DNA of 64,000 nt from Prostheceraeus crozeri (GCA_907163375.1 CAJQUW010003190.1:41001-105000); one strand, 5' to 3'; shown: positions 12,614 through 25,690, counted from the stretch's first letter. Notes: a model not told the origin generated them from the sequence alone. Numbers and translations: made by a program.

Positions 12614-13621
12614 TCCGTGGTTGCTTTGAAATAACACAGTACTCTCAAACACTTTGGCAATAATAGAAGTCACGGAGATAGGGCGGAAATCACTGATCAG
12701 TGGTCTCAACTTTTTGGAATTGGCTGTACAAAAGAAATTTTGAATAAGTCGGGGAAAGTTTGTGATCGAATCGATTGACTGAAGATTCTATACAGTGGAG
12801 AGGATAAAAGATAGGCACCCATCTTCAAAAGTCGGGATGAGATAAGATCAGATTCACAACTCTGCCGAGTATCCAACCGCAGAATCTCCCGCAAAACTTT
12901 GTTGTGCACTGACATTCGAAAATTCCACTGATCGTCAGAGATTTTTGACAAATCAATGCCATGCGATGAATTATAGTTCTTTAGAAATTCACCTGTAAAT
13001 GCATTTATCATGTCATCAGCACTAAAAAACTGAGGTTGCACATGTTGAAAGAGATTGGAGGCTGGTGATCCATTGACTTCTTTAAAACCTTCCACAAAGC
13101 ATTCTTTGCCCTAATTAGCTCACATTAGCTCACTCCTTGTAATGCTCAAACGATGGCCAATCTCGTCTCCTGAAGGCATCCCATCGCTTGTTGATGAGAA
13201 GCTTTAGTAGAGGCGTTATCCATGGCTTATCACGCGATGTTAAAGTGACAAGCTCAAAAGGAATCACCTTCACACAGGTATAATGAGACTGATAGAAAAG
13301 TTCAGACATTTTGTTAACTGAGAGTGCCTTCTCTAAAATTGAAAAGTCAACGGAAGATAAGCACGTCATAAAATTGCTCAAGCTTGATTGAAGTAAGTTC
13401 CAAACTGGGAAACACATGGCTGATGAATTACTGGAATTACAGACAGACCTGAGAAAAATAGAATTATGGTCGGAATTACTTACAGGAGGGCCAACTACAG
13501 CAAATTCACCAAAACACTCACATAAATAATCAATAAAAACTTTATCCAATATAGAATTATCACGAGTGTGATAATTTACTTTACATTTCAAAGCAAAGTC
13601 TTCTTCAAATAAAGTATACAT
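12614..13621 (-). pseudogene. LINE endonuclease-RT, 5' half
   Basis: Frame 13621-13130 carries the C-terminal part of an apurinic-like endonuclease: an ILDKVFID stretch and the catalytic Ser-Asp-His in VSNSDHNSIF. It is followed by the spacer typical of jockey/CR1 LINEs (DKPWITPLLK). Frame 13095-12706 continues with LLKMGAYLLSSPL...VQPIPKS, and a shifted frame gives LISDFRPISVTSIIAKVFES, the first RT block. The coding order then resumes beyond the hAT-like insertion at 10946. Frameshifts separate the frames, so the copy is dead. Confidence 0.88.
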
Positions 13622-13697
13622 GAAAAGTCATTAAAGTCGCCGCGATAATTACATTAAAGTCGGGATTAGTGGGAAGAAGATAGTCAAATTCATTTGA

Positions 13698-14767
13698 ATT
13701 TTAATGGTCATGTATATCGCCAAATCGATGGCGTTAGTATGGGCCCACTATTGGGTCCGACGTTAGCAAATTTATTTATTTCAACTTTGAGCAAAGATGA
13801 ATGAGTGAAGCAGTTGCACCTAAGTTTTATAGACGGTATTTCGATGCCATATTAGTTGTTTTTTTGATAATATTGAGAATACAGATAAATCTCACTCTTT
13901 TTTAAATTCGCAACACCCCAATTTAAGTTTTCCTGTAGAGAAAAGTAAAAATAAAATTTCATTTTTCGATGTTGAAATTGACAGAAGTAGTGCTCTATCC
14001 ACATCAATTTTTAGGAAAAGTACATACAGGTCTACTAATGAATTATAATGCTACCTGCCCTATCCAATGGAAACGCATCCCTGTGATAGGAATGTTGCAT
14101 AGAGCGTATAATGTATGCTCAAACTGGAAACTGTTTGACATAGAGATAAAAAATATTACAAAAAATCTATTAAGCAACTCATATCCCATTTACTTCATCA
14201 GCTCGTTAATAAAGCAGTTTCTGGAAATAAAATATAGTACGGATAAAAAACAACGAAGAAGGATGGATGGGAGGATACCAAGTTTTTGATACTTTCGTTT
14301 GTGGGTAAAACATCCAGAAAATTCCGACGCAAGCTTGTTTAAGTATCTAGGAAATTGGACCATGATGTTAAAATAATAAGTCTTAGTCAACACTTGTAAA
14401 GCAGGACAGTACTTTAGTCTGAAAAATAAAACAAATTTGCTGATGCTATCATGCGTTAAGCATAATTTTGAATGTCGGGTTGATCCTGATAACCAATACT
14501 TGGGACAAACGAAACGCAGATTACATCAAAGAATAAAAGAACAAATAAAAGAACGTATAAGAAGTAACTCAGCCGTAAGTGGCCATCTGAACATATGTCC
14601 AAACTTGCAGTAATGACATTGATAATTGTTTTTTTGTTAAATGCGCATCACGTAGTGAATTTGAAACTCTTATAGTAGAAGCGTTGTTTATAAATAATAA
14701 AATTCCTAGATTAAATCAAACCGTAGGTCTTAAAGGCAAATCTCTTTTCTTAAAAGTATTCGAATAA
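13698..14767 (+). pseudogene. Penelope-like element: RT plus GIY-YIG
   Basis: In order: YRQIDGVSMGPLLGPTLANL (PLE RT block), FYRRYFDAI where the catalytic YVDD is expected (now YFDA, second Asp lost), FFDVEIDRSS and IFRKSTYTGL, the long frame 13969-14289, a SFVGKTSRKFRRKL stretch, and a GIY-YIG nuclease region (DNQYLGQTKRRLHQRIKEQ near 14480-14545, then NSAVSGHLNICPN and IPRLNQT). PLEs use this nuclease for target nicking and telomere-like priming. Several frameshifts and the catalytic change make it inactive. It abuts the 5' side of the minus-strand LINE. Confidence 0.88.
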
Positions 14768-17368
14768 TTGTTTTTGATAATTGTTATTGTTTTCCTTGAA
14801 TCTGTTTGTCATTGTCAGCGAATGAGCTTATTATGTCATTTGAAATACATGCACAGATCTTATGGTGATCTTCCCTACACAACCCAGGCGGAATATACGC
14901 AAAGCAGCAAACAATTTTGCGAGATGTACCAACGAGTTGCAACTTTACAAACAGTATTTCACATGATGATGGGCAGGCAGATGCATGGTTGAATGAATGG
15001 CATCATTCACCCACATACAAACTCCGCCGCCCCTACGCTGTTTTCAATCAAAGCGATAAAAATTGAAATGAGGAATTTGAAATAGCTCGTTCTCCATTTG
15101 ATCGCTCAGTCATAATTCTGCAACCATCACAATACCAGGTTTCAAACTACTTATAGTCAAGCAGAGGTCATCGAACTTAGGAAGCATTGACCTCAAATTG
15201 CACAGAAACAAAGAAGCATTGCCAGAATATGGCATAAAGCCCTTCAGTGAAAATGTTTTTACACATCGCAACGCTTCACGACCTTTTTACAATGAATAAT
15301 GACATCCTCACCGAGTTGCATACGCCCCTCTCAGTTCTAACTTCAAATTTCTTTCTTGTGCTTGCTGAAATGCAGTTAAGTACAAAAAGTGGAAAAAATG
15401 AGAAAATTTTTTCACGTATGAATGGATTTAAAGGCATTAAATTAAGTTGGGCCAGTTTAAAGGTATTTCTGCCAAATTATTTCTAAGCATGCCATAAAGT
15501 CATCTGTACAAGCGTGTACAATTTGTAGATCTGTACTCGCGCGGATGATGATTGATATTCTCCAAGAATGCGGATTCAATAAAATTATTGAGCAATCCAC
15601 ACCCAGTCAGTTCAGAAAATATTATCTTTTTAGCTCAATACATGAGAACTTCAATCGCATTGCACTTCCTAACCTAATTTAGATTTATTGCAAGCAGCGG
15701 CATTTTGCGACCAATTAGTTGTGAACGGAATTTTGCCTATTAATGATCGTCGTTCATCACGGACACTTAACTGTGAAATTATTCTATATATGCGTGCAGT
15801 CAAGAATAGAATCAACTGAATTCATTGTCTTTCTCTAACCGAGCCTTAATTAACCATTTCATATGCATAATTGATGGATTTGTCAGAAAAATACCTAGCG
15901 CCAAACATGACGGCAACGTTTGCGAAACATTTTTAAATAGTCAAGACATCGGATTATTTAAATGAGAAAGTTCCTTACTGTTCTTGTGAAATTAGAAGAC
16001 AGCGATTATAATCATGATTTCACTAATTAACTGAAGCCGTTTTTGTGCTTGTCGGAAGCTTGATTGCTTTAGTAATGTCCGAATATTCACAAGCTATGAA
16101 GAAACACTATAAAAAAGCCAAAACAACTTATAATGAGAAATGTGACTTTGGAAATGGTAGTGTTTCACATCGGTAGATGCAAAACAGCGTATTATGAGAT
16201 GTGCCCACAAATGAATCAGCAGCTCGCTTTGATGTATCTCAGAAACGTTGATTTGCTTTTGACGAATGTCTCAGTCATTACTCAAACCTATTTCACAATA
16301 CTTTGTCGTCCTGTTTAATCGACACGTAAATGTTCATAATTCTTAAATTAACGAAAAAATATGTTGGAGAATTAACTTTCTTTGAAGTCAGTTTTCTTAA
16401 CAGTATGATGCAATAAACTACTTCATGTGGACTTTCAATGAAAATTCTTCCATGAAGGACATATGGGTGAACCAAATAGACAGAAAATTCAAATGGGAAT
16501 TTAGAGGCGGAGCTTATTGTGCAGGTCTCTGCCAATGGTGAGGTTTCACCTTCTGTGGATTGCGAGGGAGTCAAAGATACAATTATTTGTTGAAGTCCCT
16601 GGCAGGTGAGGTTGTGACTGTCACTGCGAGACTCCATAATAAAGGGTCAGGACACCCGAAACGTCCAAAGAAATCAAAGTGTGTAAATATTACTTTTATG
16701 TTAAGAAAAGAACAGAGAGAGAGAGAGAGAGAGAGAGCGCAGCTTTACTTGTACGAACGCTATGAAGAACCTCCCGTCGGAAGCAATGAGGATACTTACT
16801 TAAACTTGCATTATGCCATTGGGAATAATAAATAAGATTGCCCAATGGTTATTTTAATTCTAAGTAGGCCTACTGAAATATTCGCAGAAACTCGAATTTC
16901 GCAGAATATTCGATAAATTTGTGACATAACCACAGAGATGAATTGCCTTGTTTAAGTGTTTGGGTCTAGACATGACTTTCCTCAGTGCTGATGGTCATTG
17001 CCAGAATCAGTCTCGATGGGCAAGAAGATATATTTCTATTGAATGCAGTGTAAGTTCAAGCCTGCATTCTGACAAACCGGAAGATTGACACCAAATTAAA
17101 CGCACACAGTCAGTAAATTTAGATCTTGAGGAGTCGAACGGTGCGAGTGATTTTTTATCTGACGAATTTATTACTTAGAAAAATTCAGTCAAATACACGT
17201 ACTCTTAACATGACAGGCCTGTCTGCAATCGGACCTCTTAGGTACGTGTGTTCATTGATAAGAGCTCCTTCTTCAATGCGCGCGCTCGGCCAATCAAACA
17301 AGCCAAAGAGAGACGAATATTTATGTCAATCTCTATCGCTTGCTACCATTACAAACAATGGTTGAGAT
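14768..17368. other. no recognisable gene
   Basis: About 2.6 kb of AT-rich sequence. A 114-codon minus-strand frame (16637-16293) is the longest and resembles no family I know. An AAGTAGGCCTACT-type palindrome lies near 16864. Confidence 0.4.
16712..16738. repeat. (GA)n microsatellite
   Basis: An uninterrupted GA run of about 12 repeats. Confidence 0.9.
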
Positions 17369-17609
17369 CATAGAAATCGACAACAATAAAACCTCTAGAA
17401 CGGAGGTTAAGCTTCATGCAATACAAATCGCACGCATTTTCACTTAGATACACTTGTCAACGTCTGTATGATTGGGTAAGAATCAGTCACATGTGTAAAT
17501 CGAAGCTTTTCATTGGTCATTCATGGCCCAACTTAGTTCCCCCGGATGTGCCGCGACCTTGAGTCAATTTCCATTCTAGTCAACTTCAGTTAAACAATCT
17601 ATTTCTATG
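17369..17609 (+). mobile_element. MITE, family CATAGAAAT, copy A
   Basis: A 241-bp unit begins CATAGAAATCGACAAC and ends ATTTCTATG, with the inverted sub-motif CTAGAA(C/T)GGA near both ends. The flanks are GTTGAGAT (17361-17368) and TTTGAGAT (17610-17617), an 8-bp target duplication with one mismatch. A second copy in opposite orientation lies at 20489-20744. No coding capacity. The 8-bp duplication suggests mobilisation by a hAT-type transposase. Confidence 0.85.
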
Positions 17610-19636
17610 TTTGAGATAGAATTTTGTCCACTCTAGGCTAACCCACACGCAAATGAATCTATCTCTGGACATCACTGATTGGTATTTATTGATTTTGAGG
17701 ACATGCAGGCAGGCAACCATTGGTCGACGTGCAATGAAATGCTTTACTATCAATTCCAATGGGCTATTGACATTATTTGATCATATATATTATTTTTATT
17801 TATTGACATTATTTTGATCGGTTTTAAGCCGATCAAAATCATAAAATGCATGTAGAACAGTTCTACTATCTGTAGCATAATTAAAAAGCACAATTTTACG
17901 ACTATTCAGGTGCGCATCGTTTAACTCAATGATGGAGATCAAACTGAAATATAACTTGGGGGACAATTTGAGGTACATCATATCACTATACTTGATTTAT
18001 GACGCTGATTTGACTTAACGAATCTTATCTTTAACTGTAAAAAGTTATGTAAATTCATATATGACACGTTTGCCAAATACATGTCATGAGTAAAAATAAA
18101 TTTGAAGCTTAACATATTCTTTTAACATAATGGAAATCCCTTTGAAATAGGATTTGGTTTAGATCTGCTACTTGTAATTTTCAGTGGTCATCAACATTAT
18201 TTGTCTATTCCTTATGGTCTAAAGGTTCGTATTTAATTGAAATAACATGATGATTTCAAGGACCATCATATTGAAGACAGAGAATGTTTCATTTTATTTG
18301 AATTTATCGATTCAACAATGTAAATAATGTAGCTATGAGTAGCTAGTTAGGTCTGAACATCAACTGAAACCTCTACATGTTGCATCAAGTGACACAGCTG
18401 AAAAACATTGAATTTGAGAATAGTGGCGCGACTTTTTTGCATTCGTGTTCGTACCAATTTAAAAACGTCGAATAATCGATTGATAGCGCCCGACTGTTGA
18501 TCATTCAAATATCATTTTGTTTCTTCAATCACAAAAGCTTCAGGTCTCTTGTCATGGAGATACTGTCCTTCTACAGTATGTATAGAGTAGAACGAAATTG
18601 AGCATATTATTTGAAAGAGTTCTTTGGCAATAAAAAATTGCAACTGAATTATTAAAATTTTTCACACCGTATGAGGCCTATTTTGATTACTTATGACAAT
18701 GGGTGGCATATATTACATGATAAAAGGAGGTCTGGTGAGGTCTGGAAGCATTTTTGGCAGATGTCCAGTGTAATGACATGAGAACGAGGGTATACGCAAT
18801 TGAAAGCGTCTAAGTACACTTGAGGAAAGATTTAGAGTATGAACTGCCGAATGCTCTGTTTTGGTTTAGATTTGTCGACGCCCTTTTCTTCAACTAGAAA
18901 GTTACATGACTTAACATCTATTTGGCATTCATCCGATCAGTTTTTGACTCTTCTTCCCCAGTTTTCGTCGGACTCAATAAAAAAGATAACAATGTGCTTG
19001 TCAAAGTTGAAGAGAGAGTTCATTGTATAATGTACAGCATACTTTGATGGTATATCAAAATGTGATATTGATTTAGAACGAAAGGCGAATTAAATTGTCA
19101 CATAATTTGTTGAGTGTCATTGAAAGTGACTCAGTACTTGTTGAGCGATCTTTTGCCTTGTAAATTCCTATCCTATTTTTCGAACTGAAAAATCCCCGAG
19201 TTCCTTTTTCCTTCAACATATTATACAATGCTAATTGAAACAGAGTTAGTAAATCATTCAATGCATATGTACGTGCATTGATTATGCGGAAAGTTCTTTT
19301 ATCATGTTCTTATGTATTACTTGAAGTTTACTTGAATGCATCTGTGCAAACACTCTGTATAGATTTTTACTTACGAGAAATGAACGCCTACTTTCTTTAT
19401 ATTCAGGTATGTATTGGGGCTTCGGTAGTCTTCAAATGTGTGGTCTCATCTTGCATTTTGACCTAAAAGCTTGACTTAGTCACATGGTTTTGATATCTAA
19501 GAATGTAGATAAATGCTTAAGTACCAGAAGTCCCACAAAGATGTGCCCGTAAATATTGGACGTTTTAAAATTTAAATTTATAAGCGAATTTTTGATTTCA
19601 ATCGCAATGAAAACGTATTAATTGATGAACTAAATA
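17610..19636. other. no recognisable gene
   Basis: AT-rich DNA between the MITE and a Tc1/mariner remnant. Short frames only (60-63 codons), none recognisable. Confidence 0.4.
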
Positions 19637-20411
19637 TTTAATAGTCTGTTTGTCCACCACGGGATACTTTTACAGCTCGTAGACGGTTCGGATAAGAGTT
19701 CAGCAGATTTTCAAAGAGCTCTCCGTCATTCTCCATGTCTTTCAAGATTTTCGTTAATGCAGTGCGTACCAGTTCTTTCTTCAAGTGATAAAAATTTCGG
19801 TGAAGTAAAGCATCAACTTTATTCTTTAATATTATACCAATATTTTCGCAGGGTTAAGATCGGGAGAGCTCCCTGGCCAAACGATGTCATCGAAGAAGTC
19901 AAATCCAGAATTCCTTAACATCTCTTGTGTTCGCATTGCCTTAAAGCGCGGAGCTTTGTCATGCAGCAAGGTAGCTTGATCAACGTCCTCTACGTTTTCC
20001 TCGTTTCTCAGAAACGGAAATACATTTTTGCTCAAGTATAACTTCACGAAAATATTCTCCATTCCATGTTTCACCGTCTTCTTTGATCACCCATATCATT
20101 TTCTTGATGCTAGAGCAACTGCGAATTCCAATGCATGAAGGGCGAACCAGCACCTCTTCCTATTCCTTCTTTATCGATCCAGCAGTCATAGGGATCTCTC
20201 CTCCTGTTGATCTTGCAAACTCCTCTCTTCTCCCAATTTGTTGAGCAACCGACTGGCGTGTGATGAAGGCTGCGCCGGCATCTTTGGCTTCCCTGAATGT
20301 GATTGTTCTTATCCGATCAACAGATTGCTTCTCGTCACTATTAACCATCTCTTCTTTATTATAAAGTGAAAAATGACTTGAATGAACTACAGACTGCTTT
20401 TGTGATGACAA
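19637..20411 (-). pseudogene. Tc1/mariner transposase, internally deleted
   Basis: The N-terminal frame (20411-20160) contains TRQSVAQQIGRREEFARSTG, a DNA-binding helix-turn-helix type region. Downstream frames give KKMIWVIKEDGETWNGEYF, then HDKAPRFKA (second catalytic Asp) and VWPGSSPDLNP (third acidic block). The end GGQTDY lies near 19650. The first catalytic Asp region is missing, so part of the core has been deleted, and frames shift at about 20100 and 19840. A MITE lies just 5' of it at 20489. Confidence 0.82.
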
Positions 20412-20488
20412 TATGTGGTAACCACAGAATTAGACATGTCGTCTCTTCTTCTGTATGACTAGAAAGGAAACATTGGAACATGTAACGT

Positions 20489-20744
20489 CATAGAAATGAA
20501 CTGTTTATCTGAAGTTGGCTAGAATGGAAATTGACTCAAGGTCGCGGCACATCCGGGGGAACTAAGTTGGGGCATGAACAACCAATTAAAAGCTTCGATT
20601 TACACATGTGACTGATTCTAACCCAATCATACAGACGTTGGCACGTGCATCTAAGTGAAAATGCGTGCGATTTATGTGCCGTTATTGTGCATTGCATGAA
20701 GCTTAATTTCCATTCTAGATGTTTTATTGTTGTCAATTTCTATG
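20489..20744 (-). mobile_element. MITE, family CATAGAAAT, copy B
   Basis: A 256-bp inverted-orientation copy of the 17369-17609 MITE, flanked on both sides by TGTAACGT (20481-20488 and 20745-20752), a perfect 8-bp target duplication. It carries a short segment that copy A lacks (near 20670-20690). The clean flanks show that it inserted independently of copy A. Confidence 0.92.
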
Positions 20745-22373
20745 TGTAACGTTAATGAAATGGCACAATCTGCTGACTAAATACGGTAGCAATCGAACAA
20801 TGAGCAGCCAGTTCAACATTAAACACTCCAAATTGTGCAAAGTTTCAGTGACTGTTATCAACCGGATCACACAGCAAACAGAGACAGACGACATCAAGTT
20901 CTACAGAGAAGTTTGTGAACGTTTTTTCGTGCGCCTGCTAACTTTTTTAACATAGCACTGCAATTTATGAATTTAATCGATCTATTCGAAGTAGCTGTGA
21001 TGATGTACATATTATTTTCAACAGCAAAAACCTAGTGAAAATTCGTTTTCTTTATAATTGTTGTTATCTCAAATTTATCAACATTGTAAAACGCACTTTG
21101 TATAGAGGAAAGCAACTTTTACCTTTTCACGGAGATAAAATGAAACGCAAGACGTTTGAATTGTTTCTCAGGGTACAACAGAGCATTTTCAAATTTCTTA
21201 TAAACATTTCTTCGCATTGGGAATTACGAACGCAACAAAATGGCTGCTTTTACAAAAATTATGAAGTTTGTGAATGTGCATCATATCCCAATACCTATAA
21301 TGTTAAATTTTATGCTTATGAATTCACTTGCACAGTGCATTCTCGTGTTATGAACATTTAAGAAAGGAGAATTTAGCTGTATTTCAGCACTTACAAGGTC
21401 ATTGCTCGGTCAATGCTGTAATCATAAAATGGAATATTATTCATAGAAATTTTAAGTTTATCAGTGGCCATCGTAAAGTGGAAGCTGTTGAGTTATCTAT
21501 TGAAAGTCCACAAATGAATGCTCATTTTGTGAGTTGAAAGACAGTTTGCTTGACACCCCTGCTGAAGACTACGCCGAAAATTTTGGGATCTGGTGTTTAA
21601 TTTTTCTTTTTATCTTTATTTTGAATTAAACGGTCAAAGAGAAATACGGATATTTCTTTGATGATTAGTACATGTTTTGAAGTATCATAATTTCAATAAT
21701 TTCATTATAAAAATAGGCACTTTTTTGAGGATGCTGTAATATGCATCACTATTATAAAAAATTCGATAATGTGAACATTTTCTCAGATGCGGATTGAATG
21801 GATTGAAAATAAAGTACCACACTTTAATCAACAAAGACTCCATTTGTTGACTGGAGAGTGCTTCATCAAGAAAGAAAACATTCTACCACTTGTTATTTTT
21901 ATAAATCCACGTGCCAAGAATACTTGCGCAAGCAAATCATAAATGGCCAGCTTAAAATTTTTCAGATAGTCGGAATGAAGCGATTGAAGCAGTTACATAA
22001 AATCAGCTATATATTTCCGCTTGTAGCAAAAATGCAAGTTTTTCGGAATTTTATGACGAGTAGGCCTTTTTATTTGTTCATGTTAAGAAGAAAATATTTG
22101 CTCCTTTACAGTGCAAATATTGTGCCATCATGATATTTCGGAACATGTTTATGCATCACTTCATAATTTGCATATTTTTCTATATAGGCCTCGTAATCAC
22201 TAAGTAATGCCAAGATCATAATACAAAAGAGGCATTCACACATATGAATGATGCAATAATAATCTTTTGCACCCTCACCATCGAATGATTCGTACATTTT
22301 ATCTCAGGTACACTACCAAAGACTGCAGACATCTTACTTTTCATAGTTTACCAGTTTGCGAGTCAGGCGATGC
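20745..22373. other. no recognisable gene
   Basis: AT-rich sequence. The frames at 21035-21361 and 21858-22133 are about 100 codons and low in complexity, with no family match I can name. Confidence 0.4.
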
Positions 22374-22570
22374 ATTTCACAGGTAAGTAAAGAGAGTATC
22401 TGACTCGAAATAATTTATTAATCAAAAGTACAAAGTAATATAGTTACACTTCTCACAGCGTGATGGGGCTTCGGCGTCCAGCGCCTTCTTAACGGTCGAT
22501 GGTTAAATGGCGGTCTGCATACTCGGCGTGAAGACTTCCTTTACACCTTACTCTCTTTTACCTGTGAAAT
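22374..22570. mobile_element. small MITE with 25-bp inverted ends
   Basis: ATTTCACAGGTAAGTAAAGA on the left is matched by the complement of the right end (ATTTCACAGGTAAAAGAGAG). The unit is 197 bp and non-coding. I could not fix the target duplication with certainty. Confidence 0.72.
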
Positions 22571-23006
22571 CTTTCTTACTTTTCTACTTTGACACAAGGT
22601 TGCTTGTGACACAATGATTTCTCACTAAAATCGAAATCCTTCGAAACTGAAAAGGAATCTTGAAGCGAAAGAAACAATAGCAGGCGCACCGCTCACCTAC
22701 ATGTACTTACCTTTAATTGACAGTTGCTCTTGCTGGTGCCATTGAATGCCGGGCCAGAATCCACGGACAGTGATCAATCACATCTCTGCTGGAAATGCAT
22801 TGGAATTCCTGTTTCTGCACTGTGCGTACTCACACATGCAGAAGATGTGTGCAATCGTTTTGCGAGACTTATTCGGTGGCATATGTATTAGATATTCGTT
22901 AGTTAACGTCCATAATAATAACTGACAGTTTCGAAACTTCTAAACATAACACACGAATGATACAATAATGAATTCTTAATACAATAAGCGCAACTTACTG
23001 TATAGA

Positions 23007-23421
23007 TATAGCGGACATCCATCGGAAGGACCCCTCATATTGAAAAAAGTGCTCTACTATCAAAAATCTCTATTTGCATTATACCGGGAAGGTCCCAGAC
23101 ATATAAATGAGGAATGCTTCCCAATTTTCCCAAACGTTCGATGTCTGTAACATCGATTATCTGGTTCAATTGTCTGTAGAAATTCCTGTAGCGGAATCAT
23201 AGCCTTAGCTCGACGTTGACTAACGTAATTCATCAGTCATCTGTTCTTCGAATCGATGAATCCTCCTCCTCCTCCTGGTGTCACATGTAGACGTGATTAC
23301 TAAGCTCGTGGGCAGCGATCCCTGTCAGGTAGATAGCAATATCCTGTCTCCATGCCTATTTTAACACAGTACCTGCTTTGTTGCAACAAGGGGATCCTTC
23401 CGATGGATGTTCGCCATTATA
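23007..23421. mobile_element. MITE with 30-bp inverted ends
   Basis: GCGGACATCCATCGGAAGGA near 23011 is matched in inverse near 23388-23416 with two or three mismatches. Both ends lie in TATA, which fits a TA-targeting Tc1/mariner-type MITE of about 415 bp. No coding content. Confidence 0.78.
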
Positions 23422-23755
23422 TACATTCAATGGATGATTCTTAATACTTTAAGCTTAATTATAAAGATCTCTGAACAAATATCATGAATGTCACAGAGCA
23501 CTCAATGCAAGGAAGTATTATATTTCAGCACTTGAATTGTGAAAAAATATTGAAGCAATTATTTAATTATAATAATATTTATTATAGAATGCAGAAAATT
23601 AGATAATCAGCTTAGAATTTGTCAAAATATTATCATTGAAACTACAAACGGAGAAGCCGAAATTTAATGGGTAAAAAGTTGAACGCAACATGCAGTCGGC
23701 TTCCGCCATATATTCATGCGTCCATGATGAATGAAGTGTAATATCATCCTGTAAG

Positions 23756-24902
23756 TACAGATTGTTTCATAAAAAATGGATCACCCTTAAACATCGCCTT
23801 AACTTCAACTTTGTCTAACTCCGCCAAACTTGAACGAATTTCTCTGAAATTTGGAAGATATGTCAGTTGTGCTTACTAATATCATTGTTGGAAATTTCAA
23901 GCATGAATATTGAGTTGTTTTCCTGTTATAGATAAAAAAGTAGTGGATAATTTGATCTTCATTTAGCAATGTTACACAAAATCATACCTCGCTCTTATAA
24001 AATTACATTTGCTTCCTTTGTTATGTAATATGTTGTTCTACAAGCCAAAAGCTATCAAGCAAAACAAAAATAAAGAAAATCGGTCAATCAGAGCCAGTAT
24101 AGCACCATTATTCATCAACAATAATGTAACTGCTACATGTGATTAACTGGACTTCATGTTCCATAGCTTCCTGACTTCGTTGCGGTGGTGTTGGTAGCAC
24201 TCCTGATTGCTTTCAGCTAGAAATCTATCTCTTACCGGTTGAAAACAATACAAAGCACAAATGAACAATAACGAGATCGCATTCACAAAAGGCAAAGTGT
24301 CAGCCTTGCTAGAACTAGGGTTTTCTTTGCGAGCTACAAGCAAGCGACTAAATGTCCCTTACACAAATGTGCTATGTGAATGTTTTACGAATGAACATTG
24401 GCCAAATGACAGATCAACTTGGTGATCCATCGACTTGGTTATTTATGGATGATAATGCTACGTGTCATAGGAGTAGTAGAGTCAACAGTGTCAATTAGGG
24501 CTTAGGACATTATCTTGACCAGCTCGTTCTCCTGATCTGAATCCCATAGAAAATGTATGGAGTATTCTAAAATGTAACGTTCGTCGTTCACTGCTACCTA
24601 CAGATGGCGTATCACAACTTACGTCACTGTTAAAAAGAGAGTGGAGAAAGTTAGATCAGTCAAAAATCAACGATATCATCGAATCAATGCCTAGACGAAT
24701 TGGTGATGTCATTGACAATAAGGGTAGGGCCACAAAATATTAGCTTCTTAAGAACCGTTACTGTATCATAGCTTATCAGATTATATAAGGGCATTTAAAT
24801 ATATTAGGGACATGAAATAACATGAAAAATGCTTTCTGTATCATACTTATGTTTTATTTAGTCAAATTTTAGGATGATCCACTTTTTATGAAACGGACTG
24901 TA
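23756..24902 (+). mobile_element. Tc1-like element with both ends
   Basis: The left end TACAGATTGTTTCATAAAAA is matched in inverse by the right end (TACAGTCCGTTTCATAAAAA) and both start at TA. After that, ATGGATCACCCT matches GTGGATCATCCT. The 1.15-kb unit contains the deleted transposase at 24287-24741 and is therefore a complete but non-autonomous Tc1 copy. Confidence 0.87.
24287..24741 (+). pseudogene. Tc1 transposase, HTH joined to C-terminus
   Basis: The N-terminal helix-turn-helix is visible as ALLELGFSLRATSKRLNV (24301-24354). Within about 60 bases the sequence passes to the middle-to-end of the catalytic domain: WLFMDDNATCHRS (second Asp), PARSPDLNPIENVWSILK (Glu), and the terminal SMPRRIGDVIDNKGRATKY. 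The block with the first Asp (the DES motif) is missing. A stop lies between the two acidic blocks. It sits between clear terminal repeats, so this looks like a deletion derivative mobilised by a full-length relative. Confidence 0.85.
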
Positions 24903-25319
24903 GTTGCTTAAATATGTTGTTTTTGCAACCTAACAAAAATCTATGTTGAGATTGTTATGTGCATTGATTAAAATGAACTTTATGACAGGACATTTTGAAC
25001 ATTGTGGACTTTCTATGGAAGTGTAAAAGCTTCTTTCCTTAACTTACAAATTTTTGACGTTCTGGAGTCAACGTTAGCCCAAAAGCTTAGGTTCGAGTAG
25101 TAGCAAAAAGGTTTCTCTCTTCATTAAGGGACTAAGATTACGTAGACAGGCCTGCTACTGAAATTGAAAGATTTTAATGAATATTTTAGTTTATTCGAGA
25201 TTTTATTAAGCATTCAGTACCTGACATTGCTACTTTTTCTACTTTTTTTTGCTATATTTTCTACTGAAAGATTATTCGACGCTGTGAACAAACCCGATTT
25301 TTATCTTCAAGGCAAATCA
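24903..25319. other. no recognisable gene
   Basis: AT-rich spacer between two Tc1 remnants. A 62-codon hydrophobic frame at 25164 looks incidental. Confidence 0.4.
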
Positions 25320-25690
25320 AGGCGACTCTTGGAAACTTCGGAGCTTCAATAAATGAGCGAACAATCAGAAGGCGATTACAGCGCGCAGGCTTTAGCTCAA
25401 GGCGTCCAGCAAGAAAACCTATATGACTTTTAGAGGCGTAGAAGAGTTTTGTTTGCTCAAAAATATTCTCAGAAAGGCCCTGACTACTGAAAAAGAACGA
25501 TATTCTCGGATGAATCGTCCTTTGATCTGCACGGTAATCGAGGGTCGCTCAGAGTCAGACGAAGAATCGGAGAACGTTACCTTCCAGAATGCACTATGGC
25601 GACGATAAAGCATGCTGTTAGTGTGATGGTGTGGGGATGCTTCTCCAACAAAGGTGTTGGCAGCACAATAAGCACAATAACCTACCACAG
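25320..25690 (+). pseudogene. Tc1-like transposase fragment, middle part
   Basis: Translated fragments read FSSRRPARKP, then RRRRVLFAQKYSQKGPDY-stop-KRTIFSDESSF (first catalytic Asp), RVRRRIGERYLPECT and SVMVWGCFSNKGVG. This is the central part of a Tc1 transposase from the end of the DNA-binding domain to the WGCFS block. One TGG-to-TGA stop interrupts it, and the second half of the catalytic core is absent. It differs in sequence from the element at 23756-24902. Confidence 0.85.

Noticed and set aside
16293-16637. 114-codon minus-strand frame as a gene
   Set aside because: No family resemblance, no splice context and no conserved motif; probably incidental.
17369-20744. One 3.4-kb transposon with 240-bp terminal inverted repeats enclosing a Tc1/mariner gene
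   Set aside because: Each supposed terminal repeat has its own inverted ends and its own 8-bp target duplication, so they are two separate MITE insertions.
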